Positions 6,915-13,952 of a stretch of 34,974 nt of DNA are shown here, piece by piece. Numbering within the stretch: the first letter of the stretch is position 1; each line of letters starts with the position of its first letter. The notes under the pieces were generated by a model that had not been told where the DNA came from, made no database searches, and saw only the letters and a list, made by a program, of their open reading frames with translations. The DNA is taken from assembly GCA_910589115.1 (NCBI GenBank), contig CAJUSB010000010.1, positions 1 to 34,974 on the forward strand. The letters are read 5' to 3'. The position numbers and the translations under genes are program-made. Origin of the DNA: an uncultured Clostridia bacterium. GTDB lineage: Bacteria; Bacillota; Clostridia; Oscillospirales; Butyricicoccaceae.

Positions 6915-6929
6915 TATAATAAATATAAT
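6915..6929 (+). promoter_or_regulatory. -10 elements upstream of glmU
   Basis: Two TATAAT boxes, at 6915-6920 and 6924-6929, lie about 40-50 nt before the glmU ATG in an AT-rich stretch. I cannot identify a good -35 at standard spacing: TTGATG at 6886-6891 is 23 nt away. The promoter call rests on the -10 boxes and position. Confidence 0.5.
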
Positions 6930-6965
6930 GGCTGAATAAAGCCAACCACAAGAAATGGATGGATT

Positions 6966-8189
6966 ATGCGAATGAATAAGATTGTGACCGTGCTGTCTGA
7001 CAGCATAGGCGGCGGTGCCTTCTCCCAAAGGGTCTTATTTGGGACCGCCGGAGAGTGGGTTCGGAAAAATCTTCCTGCCGAATGCGGCGAACCTGTCTGC
7101 GCATCTTCGTTTCAGGAGATCCCGCCGCATCTCGGCGGCTGTGATGCGGTACTGCTCATCTGCGCCCCCTGCCCGGAACTGACCGAAAATGATTACCGCT
7201 GCTTTTTGGACGCCCATTTTGCGGTAGGCAATGAAGTCACCCTCCTGCTCTCAGGGCAGACAGACAGCGGGCTGTCTGTGGTTCGCGATGCAAGCCGGGA
7301 AATTGCCGGTACACAGACCGGCGCAGGCGAACGGATGCTGTCTACTGCAATATTTTCTTCTGCGGCCTTGCGGGAGGTACTTTCCAATGGTGCAGAAGAT
7401 TTTCAGCAGCTGATTGATACGGCGCTCAAGCAGGGCCGCCCGGTCGGCAGTGAAGAGGTCTGCCCGGCTTCCCCCGTAATTGAGGTATGGGACGGCGCAC
7501 AGGCTTACGAAGCGCAAAAACGGCTCACCCAGCGCATCAACTTTGCTTTGATTGCAGACGGCGTTCAAATTTTTGCTCCGGAGGGGACCTATATTTCCCC
7601 GGATGCCCAAATCGATCCAGGCGCGGTTATCCTTCCCGGCTGCCTGATCCGTGAGGGCTGCACCGTTGGGACAGACGCTGTCATCGGCCCGAATACGATT
7701 CTGGAAAAAGCCTCTATCGGTGCCGGTACTACGGTCAACAGCTCCCAGGTCTATGAGAGTGTGGTAGGCGCACAGGCTACAGTCGGCCCCTTTGCCTATA
7801 TCCGCCCGGGCTGCAAGATTGGCGACCATACCCGTATCGGGGACTTTGTCGAACTCAAAAAGGCTGAAATTGGAGACGGCACCAAGGTATCGCACCTCAC
7901 CTATGTCGGCGATGCACAGGTCGGCGAGCGGGTCAACTTCGGCTGTGGAACGGTCGTTGTCAATTATGACGGCTACAACAAATACCAGACTGTGATTGGT
8001 GATGACTGCTTCATCGGCTGCAATACCAACCTCGTTTCCCCTGTCCGCCTGGGGGACCGCGTCTTTACTGCCGCTGGGACTACGGTGACCAAGGATGTGC
8101 CAGATGGCGCACTTGCTGTTGCGCGCTCCCGCCAGACGGTATATGAGGGCTGGAATGACCGCCGCCGTGCCGCGCACGGGAAAAAATAA
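6966..8189 (+). CDS. glmU: GlmU-like protein: intact left-handed beta-helix acetyltransferase domain with degenerate uridyltransferase domain
   Basis: A 407-residue protein, shorter than the usual ~456 of GlmU. The C-terminal half (from about residue 200) is a hexapeptide-repeat acetyltransferase with the expected active-site landmarks: SHLTYVGDAQVG (catalytic His equivalent), VVNYDGYNK and GCNTNLVSPV. This part should acetylate glucosamine-1-phosphate. The N-terminal ~195 residues keep the layout of the nucleotidyltransferase domain (for example ALREVL and EAQKRLTQRIN). They lack the LAAGxGTRM nucleotide loop and a recognisable GDxPLL motif; the equivalent segment reads ICAPCPELTENDY. The uridylyl transfer step is therefore probably not done here. 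Position immediately before prs is the classic Firmicutes order. The RBS is weak (GGATGGA). Confidence 0.85.
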   Translation: MRMNKIVTVLSDSIGGGAFSQRVLFGTAGEWVRKNLPAECGEPVCASSFQEIPPHLGGCDAVLLICAPCPELTENDYRCFLDAHFAVGNEVTLLLSGQTDSGLSVVRDASREIAGTQTGAGERMLSTAIFSSAALREVLSNGAEDFQQLIDTALKQGRPVGSEEVCPASPVIEVWDGAQAYEAQKRLTQRINFALIADGVQIFAPEGTYISPDAQIDPGAVILPGCLIREGCTVGTDAVIGPNTILEKASIGAGTTVNSSQVYESVVGAQATVGPFAYIRPGCKIGDHTRIGDFVELKKAEIGDGTKVSHLTYVGDAQVGERVNFGCGTVVVNYDGYNKYQTVIGDDCFIGCNTNLVSPVRLGDRVFTAAGTTVTKDVPDGALAVARSRQTVYEGWNDRRRAAHGKK

Positions 8190-8257
8190 CGGCAGTCGCC
8201 CGGAAGATTTCCCGTCCGGTCTGACAAAACAGATGTATAAAAGCCTAAAACGAATAA

Positions 8258-8269
8258 AACGATATCGTT
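8258..8269. promoter_or_regulatory. Perfect 12-bp palindrome next to the prs ribosome binding site
   Basis: AACGATATCGTT is an exact palindrome ending one base before the Shine-Dalgarno AGGGGG of prs. It could be an operator or a small hairpin, or it could be chance. It does not match the PurR box that I know from Firmicutes. Confidence 0.3.
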
Positions 8270-8285
8270 CAGGGGGTATATTGAA

Positions 8286-9245
8286 ATGATCGCTCATGGC
8301 AACAACATCAAAATTTTTTCCGGCAATGCAAATCCCGTTCTGGCAGAGCGCATTGCATCGACACTGGGTCTGCCGCTCGGCAGTGCACATGTCTGCACAT
8401 TTTCTGATGGAGAGATTTCGGTTTCCATTGGTGAAACGGTACGCGGCTCGGATGTATTCCTTGTACAATCGACCAGTGCACCGGTCAACGACCATCTGAT
8501 GGAACTGCTTATTATGATTGACTCCTGCCGCCGCGCATCGGCGGGACGCATTACAGCAGTCATGCCCTATTTTGGCTATGCCCGACAGGATCGCAAGAGT
8601 AAGGCCCGTGACCCGATTTCTGCGAAGCTGGTTGCCGATATGATTGCAACGGCGGGCGCTGACCGTGTGCTGACAATGGATCTCCATGCCGCACAGATCC
8701 AGGGATTTTTCAATATCCCGGTGGACAATATGCATGGTTCGGCGGTATTGATCCCGGCAATCGCAGAGCAGTTCGGGATCGGGCGTGATGATATGGTGAT
8801 TGTCTCCCCTGATTTGGGTTCGGTCAACCGTGCACGTAAATTTGCGGAAAAGCTCGATTTGCCGCTTGCAATTATTGACAAGCGCCGTCCGAAAGCAAAT
8901 GTTTCGGAGGTTATGAACATCATTGGCGACGTACAGGGCAAGAAGGTCATGATTATTGATGACCTGATCGACACGGCCGGTACCCTTTGTCACGCAGCCG
9001 AAGCGCTGGTGGAAAAGGGCGGTGCAACAGAAATCTATGCCTGTGCAACGCATGGTGTTCTTTCCGGCCAGGCCATTGAGCGGATCGACAAAAGCCCTAT
9101 CCGCGAGCTGACGATTCTGGACACGATTGCGCTGAATGAGGAGCAAAAGACGGATAAGATCCGTGCGCTTTCGGTCGCGCCGGTGCTCGCAGAAGCGATT
9201 GCACGCATTTATGAGGAGCGCTCGGTTTCACCGCTTTTCGGGTGA
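8286..9245 (+). CDS. prs: Ribose-phosphate pyrophosphokinase (PRPP synthetase)
   Basis: This enzyme makes PRPP from ribose-5-phosphate and ATP for purine, pyrimidine, histidine and NAD synthesis. At 319 residues it is full length. Visible motifs are FSDGEISVSIGE, the flexible catalytic region YFGYARQDRKSKARDPISAK, the metal/ATP site DLHAAQIQGFF, and the PRPP-binding loop IIDDLIDTAGTL. AGGGGG lies 8-10 nt before the ATG. It is the second gene of the glmU-prs pair, about 95 bp downstream, and probably shares its transcript with ymdB. Confidence 0.97.
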   Translation: MIAHGNNIKIFSGNANPVLAERIASTLGLPLGSAHVCTFSDGEISVSIGETVRGSDVFLVQSTSAPVNDHLMELLIMIDSCRRASAGRITAVMPYFGYARQDRKSKARDPISAKLVADMIATAGADRVLTMDLHAAQIQGFFNIPVDNMHGSAVLIPAIAEQFGIGRDDMVIVSPDLGSVNRARKFAEKLDLPLAIIDKRRPKANVSEVMNIIGDVQGKKVMIIDDLIDTAGTLCHAAEALVEKGGATEIYACATHGVLSGQAIERIDKSPIRELTILDTIALNEEQKTDKIRALSVAPVLAEAIARIYEERSVSPLFG

Positions 9246-9253
9246 TGCCCTGC

Positions 9254-9272
9254 GGCCTGCCGTCACCGGCAG
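9254..9272. other. Hairpin between prs and ymdB
   Basis: CCTGCCG-tcac-CGGCAGG forms a compact hairpin just after prs. There is no following U tract, so it is more likely an mRNA-processing or stabilising structure than a terminator. Confidence 0.4.
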
Positions 9273-9315
9273 GAAGCCCGCCTTCCCAGCCGGATAAGAA
9301 GGGAGTTTTTGAGCG

Positions 9316-10101
9316 ATGAAGCTATTTGTAGTAGGCGATGTTACGGGCGAACCCGGCCTGCGCACGCTTGAGAAGCGGCTGCGGCCGCTGCGGCGGTATT
9401 ACGGTGCGGATTTCACAATCGTAAATGGAGAAAACGCAGCGGGTACGGGCATTACGCCCGAGCAGGCTGACCGGATTTTTGCTGCGGGCGCCGACCTGAT
9501 CACGCTCGGAAATCATGTTTGGGACAAGCGGCAGGTCGTACCCTATCTGGAAGACAACCGGTATATCCTGCGCCCGGCCAACCTTGCGCCGCAGCTGCCG
9601 GGGGAAGGCTGCGGCATTTATGAAGTCTGCGGAAAGCGCCTGTTGGTGCTGGATTTGATTGGCCGGTGCGAGATGGCGTTCGGCCCGGACAACCCTTTTT
9701 TAGCGGCAGACCGAATCTTGCGTATGCTGCGTGAAAAATACGACATTGCTGTATGTGAGATCCATGCAGCCGCAACCTCGGAAAAGATCGCAATGGGATT
9801 TTATTTGGATGGGCGCTGTGCTGCGGTATGGGGAACGCACACCCATGTACAAACGGCGGACGAGCGGGTAAATCCTGCCGGGGCTGGCTACATCACTGAT
9901 ATTGGAATGACCGGGCCGGTTTGGTCCGTGCTGGGGGTCGACCCACAGCAGTCAATCGCCATGTTCCGCGGCGACCTGACCGAGCGTTTCCGCACTGCGG
10001 CGGGCGAATGTGCGCTGTCAGGCGCAGTATTTGAAATAGATACGGCATCCGGGAAATGCATACAGGCAGAGCGTGTATATGATCGGATTCGTGAAGCGTA
10101 A
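9316..10101 (+). CDS. ymdB: YmdB-type cyclic-nucleotide/metallophosphoesterase (TIGR00282 family)
   Basis: A 261-residue member of the YmdB family, which hydrolyses 2',3'- and 3',5'-cyclic nucleotides and influences RNase Y-dependent gene expression in Bacillus. Metal-binding motifs run as FVVGDVTGEPG, NGENAAGTGIT, TLGNHVWD, EIHAAATSEK and WGTHTHVQTADE. The family's usual DFHAEATSEK segment is EIHAAATSEK here, a conservative Asp-to-Glu change plus an Ala. The ending QAERVYDRIR is normal. GAAGGGAG precedes the ATG. It sits downstream of prs; a large hairpin at 10106-10146 follows it. Confidence 0.92.
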   Translation: MKLFVVGDVTGEPGLRTLEKRLRPLRRYYGADFTIVNGENAAGTGITPEQADRIFAAGADLITLGNHVWDKRQVVPYLEDNRYILRPANLAPQLPGEGCGIYEVCGKRLLVLDLIGRCEMAFGPDNPFLAADRILRMLREKYDIAVCEIHAAATSEKIAMGFYLDGRCAAVWGTHTHVQTADERVNPAGAGYITDIGMTGPVWSVLGVDPQQSIAMFRGDLTERFRTAAGECALSGAVFEIDTASGKCIQAERVYDRIREA

Positions 10102-10105
10102 TCTC

Positions 10106-10146
10106 CCGGGCAGTGCCCGAGGGAGCGTGCTCCCTCCACTGCCCGG
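10106..10146. terminator. Extended hairpin between ymdB and the response regulator
   Basis: The outer stem CCGGGCAGTG (10106-10115) pairs with CACTGCCCGG (10137-10146). The inner stem GAGGGAGC-gt-GCTCCCTC occupies 10119-10136. This is a very stable structure without a U tract. It sits 32 nt before the regulator ATG and marks the left boundary of the two-component/ABC cassette. Confidence 0.55.
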
Positions 10147-10178
10147 CCTCTATGCACGGACGGGAAGGAGGTCATCCT

Positions 10179-10850
10179 ATGCCCCACATCTTAATCGTTG
10201 AAGACGATACTGACATTAACAATTTCACTGCCGAATACTTACGGCGAAAGGGCTGCCTGTGCAGCCAGGCATTTTCCGGCACAGAGGGCCGGATGCTTTG
10301 GCAGGCGGGCGGCATTGATTTGCTGCTGGTGGACCTGATGCTCCCGGGATTGTCCGGCAGTGCGCTGATTGAGGAAATCCGCAAATCCAACCACACGCCT
10401 GTAATTGTATTGTCAGCCAAAACGGAATTATCTGACAAAGTGGAGTTGCTGGGGCTGGGCGCGGACGACTATCTGACTAAGCCCTTCGAGCTGGAAGAGT
10501 TGTGGGCCAGGATATTGGTGCAGCTGCGTCATGCCAGCGTTACGCCTACTGAAACGCTTCTGCGCTGCCGGGACTGGGTGCTGAACCCGGACGAAATGAC
10601 CCTGACGGCAGCAGGCCAGCCGGTCAATTTGACCGCCCATGAATTCAAGATTGTGGAGCTGTTGGCCAGCCGCCCCAAGCGGGTGTTTACCAAGCAGCAA
10701 ATATACGAAGCCGTCTGGAAAGAGAAATATGCTGTGGAAGATAAAACCATTACCGTCCATATCAGCAATATCCGGGCCAAGCTGCGTCCCAGCGGCACGG
10801 ACTGCTACATACAGACCGTGTGGGGCATCGGCTTCAAGCTGGCTGAGTAA
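10179..10850 (+). CDS. OmpR-family response regulator of the TCS/ABC cassette
   Basis: A 223-residue response regulator. The receiver domain (residues 1-115) contains the acidic pair VEDD, the phosphoacceptor in LLVDLMLPG (Asp52), the switch Ser in VIVLSA, and TKPFE with Lys101. The C-terminal winged helix (from about 130) includes LTAHEFKIVELLAS and the recognition-helix region VEDKTITVHISNIRAKL, ending YIQTVWGIGFKL. The start is set by AAGGAGGT at the ideal distance from the ATG at 10179; a longer frame from 10113 has no such site. The linked ABC transporter and kinase suggest that it controls resistance to, or export of, a peptide or cell-envelope agent. That is inference from context. Confidence 0.93.
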   Translation: MPHILIVEDDTDINNFTAEYLRRKGCLCSQAFSGTEGRMLWQAGGIDLLLVDLMLPGLSGSALIEEIRKSNHTPVIVLSAKTELSDKVELLGLGADDYLTKPFELEELWARILVQLRHASVTPTETLLRCRDWVLNPDEMTLTAAGQPVNLTAHEFKIVELLASRPKRVFTKQQIYEAVWKEKYAVEDKTITVHISNIRAKLRPSGTDCYIQTVWGIGFKLAE

Positions 10851-10916
10851 GAACCTGTATTCACAGAACGGCAAATACGTCTGCACGATTGCCGCATTGT
10901 GAATGCAGGTTCTAAA
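10851..10916. repeat. Two-tier inverted repeat after the response regulator
   Basis: The outer arms GAACCTGTATTCACA and TGTGAATGCAGGTTC are complementary apart from one position. The inner arms GGCAA and TTGCC enclose a short loop. The element begins right at the stop codon of the regulator, where it could act as a terminator or attenuator before the ABC genes. AAGAACCTGTATTCACAG (18 nt) also occurs on the minus strand at 2465-2482. Confidence 0.6.
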
Positions 10917-11000
10917 CTTTGCACTTTCTTTACCTTTGCTTTGCGATGTTTGGGCATTTGCCTGTTAAACTAAGCCTGTAAACAAAAAGGAGGCTTTTAT

Positions 11001-11912
11001 ATGGCAGTGATACAAACGATGGGATTATCCAAACGGTACAAGGACAAATGGGCCGTGGATCATCTGGAACTACGGGTAGAACAGGGCGATATTTATGGTT
11101 TCATCGGTCAAAACGGCGCTGGCAAATCCACCACTTTGAAACTTCTGTGCGGCCTGGCCAAGCCGACCCTGGGAGAGTCTGCGATTTTCGGCAAGCCTGT
11201 CCGGGATGCTGTGGCCTGCCGCCGGATGGGCGTTCTGATTGAGCAGCCGGGACTTTATCCTGATTTGAGCGGGCGGGAAAACCTGCGGCTTTACGCGGCC
11301 CTGCTGGGGCTGGTCAATCCAAATCGTCAGGTGAATGAAATTTTAGAGACTGTTGGCCTGTCCCCGACAGAGAAAAAGCTGGTGAAACATTACTCCATGG
11401 GTATGAAACAGCGGCTTGGCGTAGGTTTGGCCCTGCTGGGCGGGCCGGATCTGCTGCTCCTGGACGAACCCATCAACGGGCTGGATCCGGAGGGTATCCG
11501 GGAGATGCGGGAGCTCATGCTGCGGCTAAACCGGGAACGGGGACTGACCATCCTAATCAGCTCCCATATTTTAGGCGAATTGAGCAAGATTGCCACCCGC
11601 TACGGCATCATCCATCAGGGACGGATGGTGGAGCAAATCACCGCCGGAGAACTGGAACAGAAGTGCACCGACTATCTGCACCTGCGGACGGATCAGCCGC
11701 AGAAAGCGGCTGCCCTGCTGGAACGGGAACTGCATATCACCCGCTGGGAAATGCGCCCGGAGGGCGAGCTTCAAATTTATGAAACCGTGAATGCCGGTGC
11801 TGTAGGACAAATTCTTGCCCGCGCAGGCATCGCGGTAGCGGAAATGGGACTGCACCGGCAAGAGCTGGAAGACTATTTTCTGGAGCGGATGGGAGGAAAC
11901 GGCCATGCTTAA
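11001..11912 (+). CDS. ABC transporter ATP-binding protein (antimicrobial peptide/bacitracin-type)
   Basis: A 303-residue ATPase. Walker A is GQNGAGKST (about residues 37-45), the signature is YSMGMKQRLG, and Walker B is LLLLDEPINGLDP, followed by the switch histidine in LISSHILGEL. A C-terminal accessory region of about 80 residues is typical of BcrA/LanF-like ATPases. AAAGGAGG precedes the ATG. It overlaps the permease gene by 8 nt, so the two are translationally coupled. Together with the adjacent regulator and kinase it forms a self-contained sensing and export or immunity module. The substrate cannot be read from the sequence. Confidence 0.93.
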   Translation: MAVIQTMGLSKRYKDKWAVDHLELRVEQGDIYGFIGQNGAGKSTTLKLLCGLAKPTLGESAIFGKPVRDAVACRRMGVLIEQPGLYPDLSGRENLRLYAALLGLVNPNRQVNEILETVGLSPTEKKLVKHYSMGMKQRLGVGLALLGGPDLLLLDEPINGLDPEGIREMRELMLRLNRERGLTILISSHILGELSKIATRYGIIHQGRMVEQITAGELEQKCTDYLHLRTDQPQKAAALLERELHITRWEMRPEGELQIYETVNAGAVGQILARAGIAVAEMGLHRQELEDYFLERMGGNGHA

Positions 11913-12711
11913 CATGTTGTGTATGGATTTGAGGCGGCTGTTCCGAAGCCGCAGTTTTAAGATAATCCTGCTGGTTACGGCGGTACTGATTCTGATGGTC
12001 TCCATGATGGTCGCCATTGTTTCTGACCCGGAGACGTTGGATGACATGAGTACGCAGGGTGCGGAAATCGACGAAATCGACCGCCAGATGTCGGAAGAAA
12101 TCCGCAGCATGCCCCAGCTGGACCTAGCACATGAAACACTTGGCGGCGGTTTTCTGCTGATTATAACTGGTATTGGGGTCACAATCTTTGTTAACAGCGA
12201 TTTTTCCAGCGGTTTTATAAAAAACACTTGTTGTGCCCAGCCCCGCCGGATTCATTATGTGCTGGCGAAATCATTGGCGGCTGGGGTTTACAGCGGTATT
12301 ATTACGCTTTTAGGCGTGGCGCTGATCCTGATAGCCCCCTATCTGTTTGGTATGCATCCTTTACCGAACTCCATTCCCGATATTCTGCAATATTTGTTCT
12401 GGATGTGGCTGCCGCACTGGGCGTTCGCCCTGATGGCGCTGGCACTGGTCCTGCTGACACGAAGCTCTACGCTGGGCATCATCCTATCCCTGGTAGCCGG
12501 AGGCGGGCTGACTGCCGTCCTGCTGGGAACGCTGGGCAAACTGCTGCACTGGCCGCCCCTGGAACGGTATCTGCTTGCCTCCATAGTAAAAGGCGTTTAC
12601 ATCCCCCAAAGTGGAATCACACAGGCAGGCGTTATCCTGGCTTGCACCATTGTATGGATGGTTATTTACGGTCTCGCAGGTTTATTGGCTATGGAAAAGC
12701 GGGATATTTAG
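11905..12711 (+). CDS. ABC-2-type transporter permease
   Basis: A 268-residue membrane protein. A hydrophobic segment at about residues 18-40 (IILLVTAVLILMVSMMVAIV) is followed by an acidic loop (EIDEIDRQMSEEIRSM). Five more membrane spans lie near residues 75-97, 115-140, 155-180, 185-210 and 240-262. The layout matches ABC-2 permeases of the BcrB/LanEG type. It is coupled by overlap to the ATPase gene and has GGGAGG before its ATG. Long open frames on both strands across it are shadows: their sequences are Pro/Arg/Ser-rich and without domain character. Confidence 0.88.
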   Translation: MLNMLCMDLRRLFRSRSFKIILLVTAVLILMVSMMVAIVSDPETLDDMSTQGAEIDEIDRQMSEEIRSMPQLDLAHETLGGGFLLIITGIGVTIFVNSDFSSGFIKNTCCAQPRRIHYVLAKSLAAGVYSGIITLLGVALILIAPYLFGMHPLPNSIPDILQYLFWMWLPHWAFALMALALVLLTRSSTLGIILSLVAGGGLTAVLLGTLGKLLHWPPLERYLLASIVKGVYIPQSGITQAGVILACTIVWMVIYGLAGLLAMEKRDI

Positions 12712-12799
12712 GAATCAGTCTTCACAAACAGGATGTCAGCTTCTCCAAAAACGCACATCCAAAATTGACATCGTATGAATACATTAAGGAGGAATTTCG

Positions 12800-13669
12800 A
12801 TGCTGCCGGTCCTGATTTTGGCACTTGCCGCCTTGGGGATTGCTGTTCTGCGCCTGTGGTCCTACCGTGCGCAGATGCTGGATATGGCCCGAATGTTGGA
12901 GGAAACACCGGCTGAAAGTAATCTGCGCCTGACGGTTCGGATGTCTGGCGCGGCACCCCGGCGGCTGTGTCAGGCGATGAACGCCCGTTTGGAAGAGGGA
13001 CAGCAGCTTCGTCAGGAAACCCAGCAGCGGGAACAGGAATTAAGATACACCATGGCCTGCATCTCTCATGATATCCGCACCCCTCTGGCCGGAGCAATGG
13101 GTTATTTGCAGCTTTTGAAGGAGGAGCCGAGCCAGCAGGCGGAATATCTGGACATTGTACAAAAGCGGCTGAAGGAACTGGAAACACTTTTAGAGGAATT
13201 ATTTCTTTACACTCGTCTTCAGAGCGGCACACTTCCGATGGAATGCGAAACGATTGAAGCGCTTCCGCCCTTATGGGACGCGCTTGCAGAATTTTACCCG
13301 CAGCTGGAAGCGGCAGGGATTGTACCGGAATTACTGTTTGACCGGAACGAAATGAAGGTCTGTGCCAGCGCGGAGGCACTTGGCCGGATATATCGGAACC
13401 TGATTGCCAATGCCCTGCGCCATAGCGGCGGTAATCTGACGGTCTCCGGCCAGGATCGCGAAATCTGCTTCTCCAATGTACTGCTCCCCGGCCCCAGGCC
13501 GGACGCGGAACATTTATTTGACCGTTTTTATCAAGGCAGCCCTTCCCGCGCGAACGGCGGGGCTGGCCTAGGCCTTTCGATTGTCCGGGAACTGATGGAG
13601 CGGATGGGCGGACAGGTATCCGCTCAAATTGTCGGCAGCACATTAGAGATCCGCCTTTCTTTTCCGTAA
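12800..13669 (+). CDS. Sensor histidine kinase of the TCS/ABC cassette
   Basis: A 289-residue kinase with one N-terminal membrane span (LPVLILALAALGIAVLRLW) and no extracytoplasmic sensor domain. A cytoplasmic coiled coil follows (residues 60-85). The dimerisation/phosphoacceptor box is MACISHDIRTPL with His90. The ATPase domain shows an N box (IYRNLIANALRHSGG), an F box (LFDRFYQG) and a G2 box (GGAGLGLSIVRELM). The G1 aspartate box is not obvious: the region reads ICFSNVL, as in lantibiotic-type kinases. The lack of a sensor domain suggests that the ABC permease does the sensing, as in Bce-type systems. AAGGAGG lies before the ATG. It is separated from the permease gene by 88 nt. Confidence 0.92.
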   Translation: MLPVLILALAALGIAVLRLWSYRAQMLDMARMLEETPAESNLRLTVRMSGAAPRRLCQAMNARLEEGQQLRQETQQREQELRYTMACISHDIRTPLAGAMGYLQLLKEEPSQQAEYLDIVQKRLKELETLLEELFLYTRLQSGTLPMECETIEALPPLWDALAEFYPQLEAAGIVPELLFDRNEMKVCASAEALGRIYRNLIANALRHSGGNLTVSGQDREICFSNVLLPGPRPDAEHLFDRFYQGSPSRANGGAGLGLSIVRELMERMGGQVSAQIVGSTLEIRLSFP

Positions 13670-13689
13670 GTTACTGCTCTACGCAGTAC

Positions 13690-13770
13690 AGATGTGCCCT
13701 ACGCGGGCGGCGGCAGGGCGCTGCCCTGCACCTGCCATTTTTTCGAGAAAAAATGGAGTAAAAGCTTTTT
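13690..13770. repeat. GC-rich and A/T hairpin pair after the histidine kinase
   Basis: GCAGGGC-gct-GCCCTGC is followed by the near-palindrome CCATTTTTTC-ga-GAAAAAATGG. Both lie beyond the kinase stop codon. The pair looks like an intergenic repeat or boundary element; no ORF is supported here. Confidence 0.5.
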
Positions 13771-13817
13771 TCCGCTGCGGCGGGGATGGGTACGGTCATA
13801 GCTGCACATGCCTGCTG

Positions 13818-13847
13818 CCCCGCCCGCCAAAAGGACGGCGGGCGGGG
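13818..13847. terminator. Strong GC hairpin between convergent kinase and sbcC
   Basis: CCCCGCCCGCC (13818-13828) pairs with GGCGGGCGGGG (13837-13847), an 11-bp all-GC stem followed by AAAATT. It probably acts with the following terminator to insulate the convergent genes. Confidence 0.6.
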
Positions 13848-13879
13848 AAAATTAGCTGCGGTACAATAGAATAAATGCG

Positions 13880-13917
13880 AAAGGGGGATGGTTCCTATGC
13901 AGCCATCTCCTTTTTTG
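13880..13917 (+). terminator. Intrinsic terminator downstream of the histidine kinase
   Basis: AAAGG-GGATGG and CCATC-CCTTT form a stem with one bulge, followed by TTTTTT on the plus strand. It ends the plus-strand cassette just before the convergent sbcC stop. Confidence 0.75.
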
Positions 13918-13952
13918 CATATCTATCAATTCAGTATGAAAATACGAATCAC

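Noticed and set aside
7251..9146. 631-residue minus-strand open frame opposite glmU-prs
   Set aside because: It lies antisense to two confidently identified genes, has no domain character and is rich in Cys/Arg/His. It is a shadow of GC-biased coding sequence.
12228..13643. Open frames opposite or within the permease and kinase (12228-12815 plus, 12708-13643 minus)
   Set aside because: They are Pro/Arg/Ser-rich shadows of well-supported genes with their own ribosome binding sites.
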